Assembly (NCBI GenBank): GCA_964514305.1
Contig: CAZEQD010000089.1
Span: 1 to 5,938, forward strand
Direction of reading: 5' to 3'
Length of the DNA: 5,938 nt
Source of the DNA: CAZEQD01 sp964514305
Lineage (GTDB): Bacteria > Acidobacteriota > Aminicenantia > Aminicenantales > Aminicenantaceae
Each line of letters opens with the position of its first letter. The first letter of the stretch is position 1. This document shows positions 5,552-5,938 of the stretch, one piece after another. A program made the translations under genes and the position numbers. Under the pieces are notes generated by a model, which ran no database searches, was not told the DNA's origin, and was given only the letters and a program-made list of their open reading frames with translations.

Positions 5552-5938
5552 ATGAAGATTAAAATTGACAAACTCTCAATAATGGCTTTTATTCTTATTG
5601 TTTTCATAATTCTTGTTAGTTCGCCCGATTTCTCATTCACTCCAGCCGGCTTAAATAAAAGCAAAGAATTGGCCATAAGCTCCTGGCTCAAACTGGGACC
5701 ATTCCCGGCCCTTCTGCCTGCCTTTCATCAAGATAAAAGAAAATAATTCACCATTAAAGACATTCTTCTATTTAAAGAAATTGAGGCCTCAACCTTCGAG
5801 CCGAAAGCAGGAGATTCTCTCCAATGGTTTGATGGCACCTTAGGCCACTGGCAGAAAATTCAATCAGAAACAGAAGAACTAAAAATAAATCCAATTCCTA
5901 ATCAGCCAAGCATTGTCTATATTGGGGTCTATCTTAAA
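5552..5938 (+). pseudogene. Exported protein of unknown function, interrupted by in-frame TAA
   Basis: An ATG with AAGGAG 10 bases upstream opens a 64-residue frame. Residues 1-7 are basic and 8-22 (LSIMAFILIVFIILV) are a hydrophobic signal-peptide core, so the product is probably exported. A mature start of about SWLKLGPFPALLPAFHQD follows; the W-x-x-LGPF motif is common at the N-terminus of secreted ligand-binding or hydrolase domains. A TAA at 5744-5746 ends this frame, yet the same frame then stays open for 64 codons to the window end, with protein-like composition (FTIKDILLFKEIEASTFEPK, then SLQWFDGTLGHWQK, then SIVYIGVYLK). I therefore read both parts as one gene with a nonsense codon. 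Alternatives are a sequencing error, stop readthrough, or a true 64-residue product. No family was recognised, and the 3' end lies outside the window. Confidence 0.6.

Overview
The window looks like a chromosomal segment of an AT-rich, Gram-negative-type bacterium. It carries a bacterial 16S rRNA gene, a cluster of type IV pilus minor pilins and exported-type proteins. The 16S 5' third is clearly bacterial. The amidohydrolase and the exported 'W-x-x-LGPF' protein remind me of uncultured Acidobacteriota-related lineages such as Aminicenantes, but this placement is from memory and low confidence; a 16S search would settle it.

Layout. (1) Positions 1-346 hold the 5' end of a 16S rRNA gene on the minus strand, cut by the window edge. 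Its control region follows to about 575: a cUUCGg hairpin next to the mature 5' end, a nut-like hairpin plus boxA, a near-consensus sigma-70-type promoter (TTGACT, 17 bp, TATTAT) and an A/T-rich UP-like tract. (2) Positions 576-1016 contain no gene. They hold two arrays of degenerate 7-base repeats flanking a REP-like GC-rich segment. (3) A sigma-54-type -24/-12 promoter at 1017-1032 heads a plus-strand operon of four prepilin-like proteins: PilV-like (1056-1472), PilW/GspJ-like (1532-2317, TTG start), a very large PilX/GspK-like protein (2268-3869) and a FimT/GspH-like pseudopilin (3866-4309). The last three genes overlap end to end. (4) A minus-strand YtcJ-type amidohydrolase (4313-5386) converges on the operon with a 3-base gap; its N-terminal third, including the HxH metal motif, is missing. 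(5) From 5552 an exported protein of unrecognised function runs to the window end. Its frame contains a TAA at 5744-5746, but coding-like sequence continues in the same frame to 5938.

The four pilin-like genes make biological sense together. Minor pilins of the V, W, X and FimT/GspH classes form the tip or initiation complex of a type IV pilus or pseudopilus, and sigma-54 control is familiar for pilin genes. The right-hand part contains two adjacent damaged genes, which suggests a locally decaying region. I see no CRISPR array, transposase, tRNA or clearly new system. The most distinctive points are the sigma-54 promoter, the heptamer arrays, the oversized PilX-like protein and the in-frame stop.
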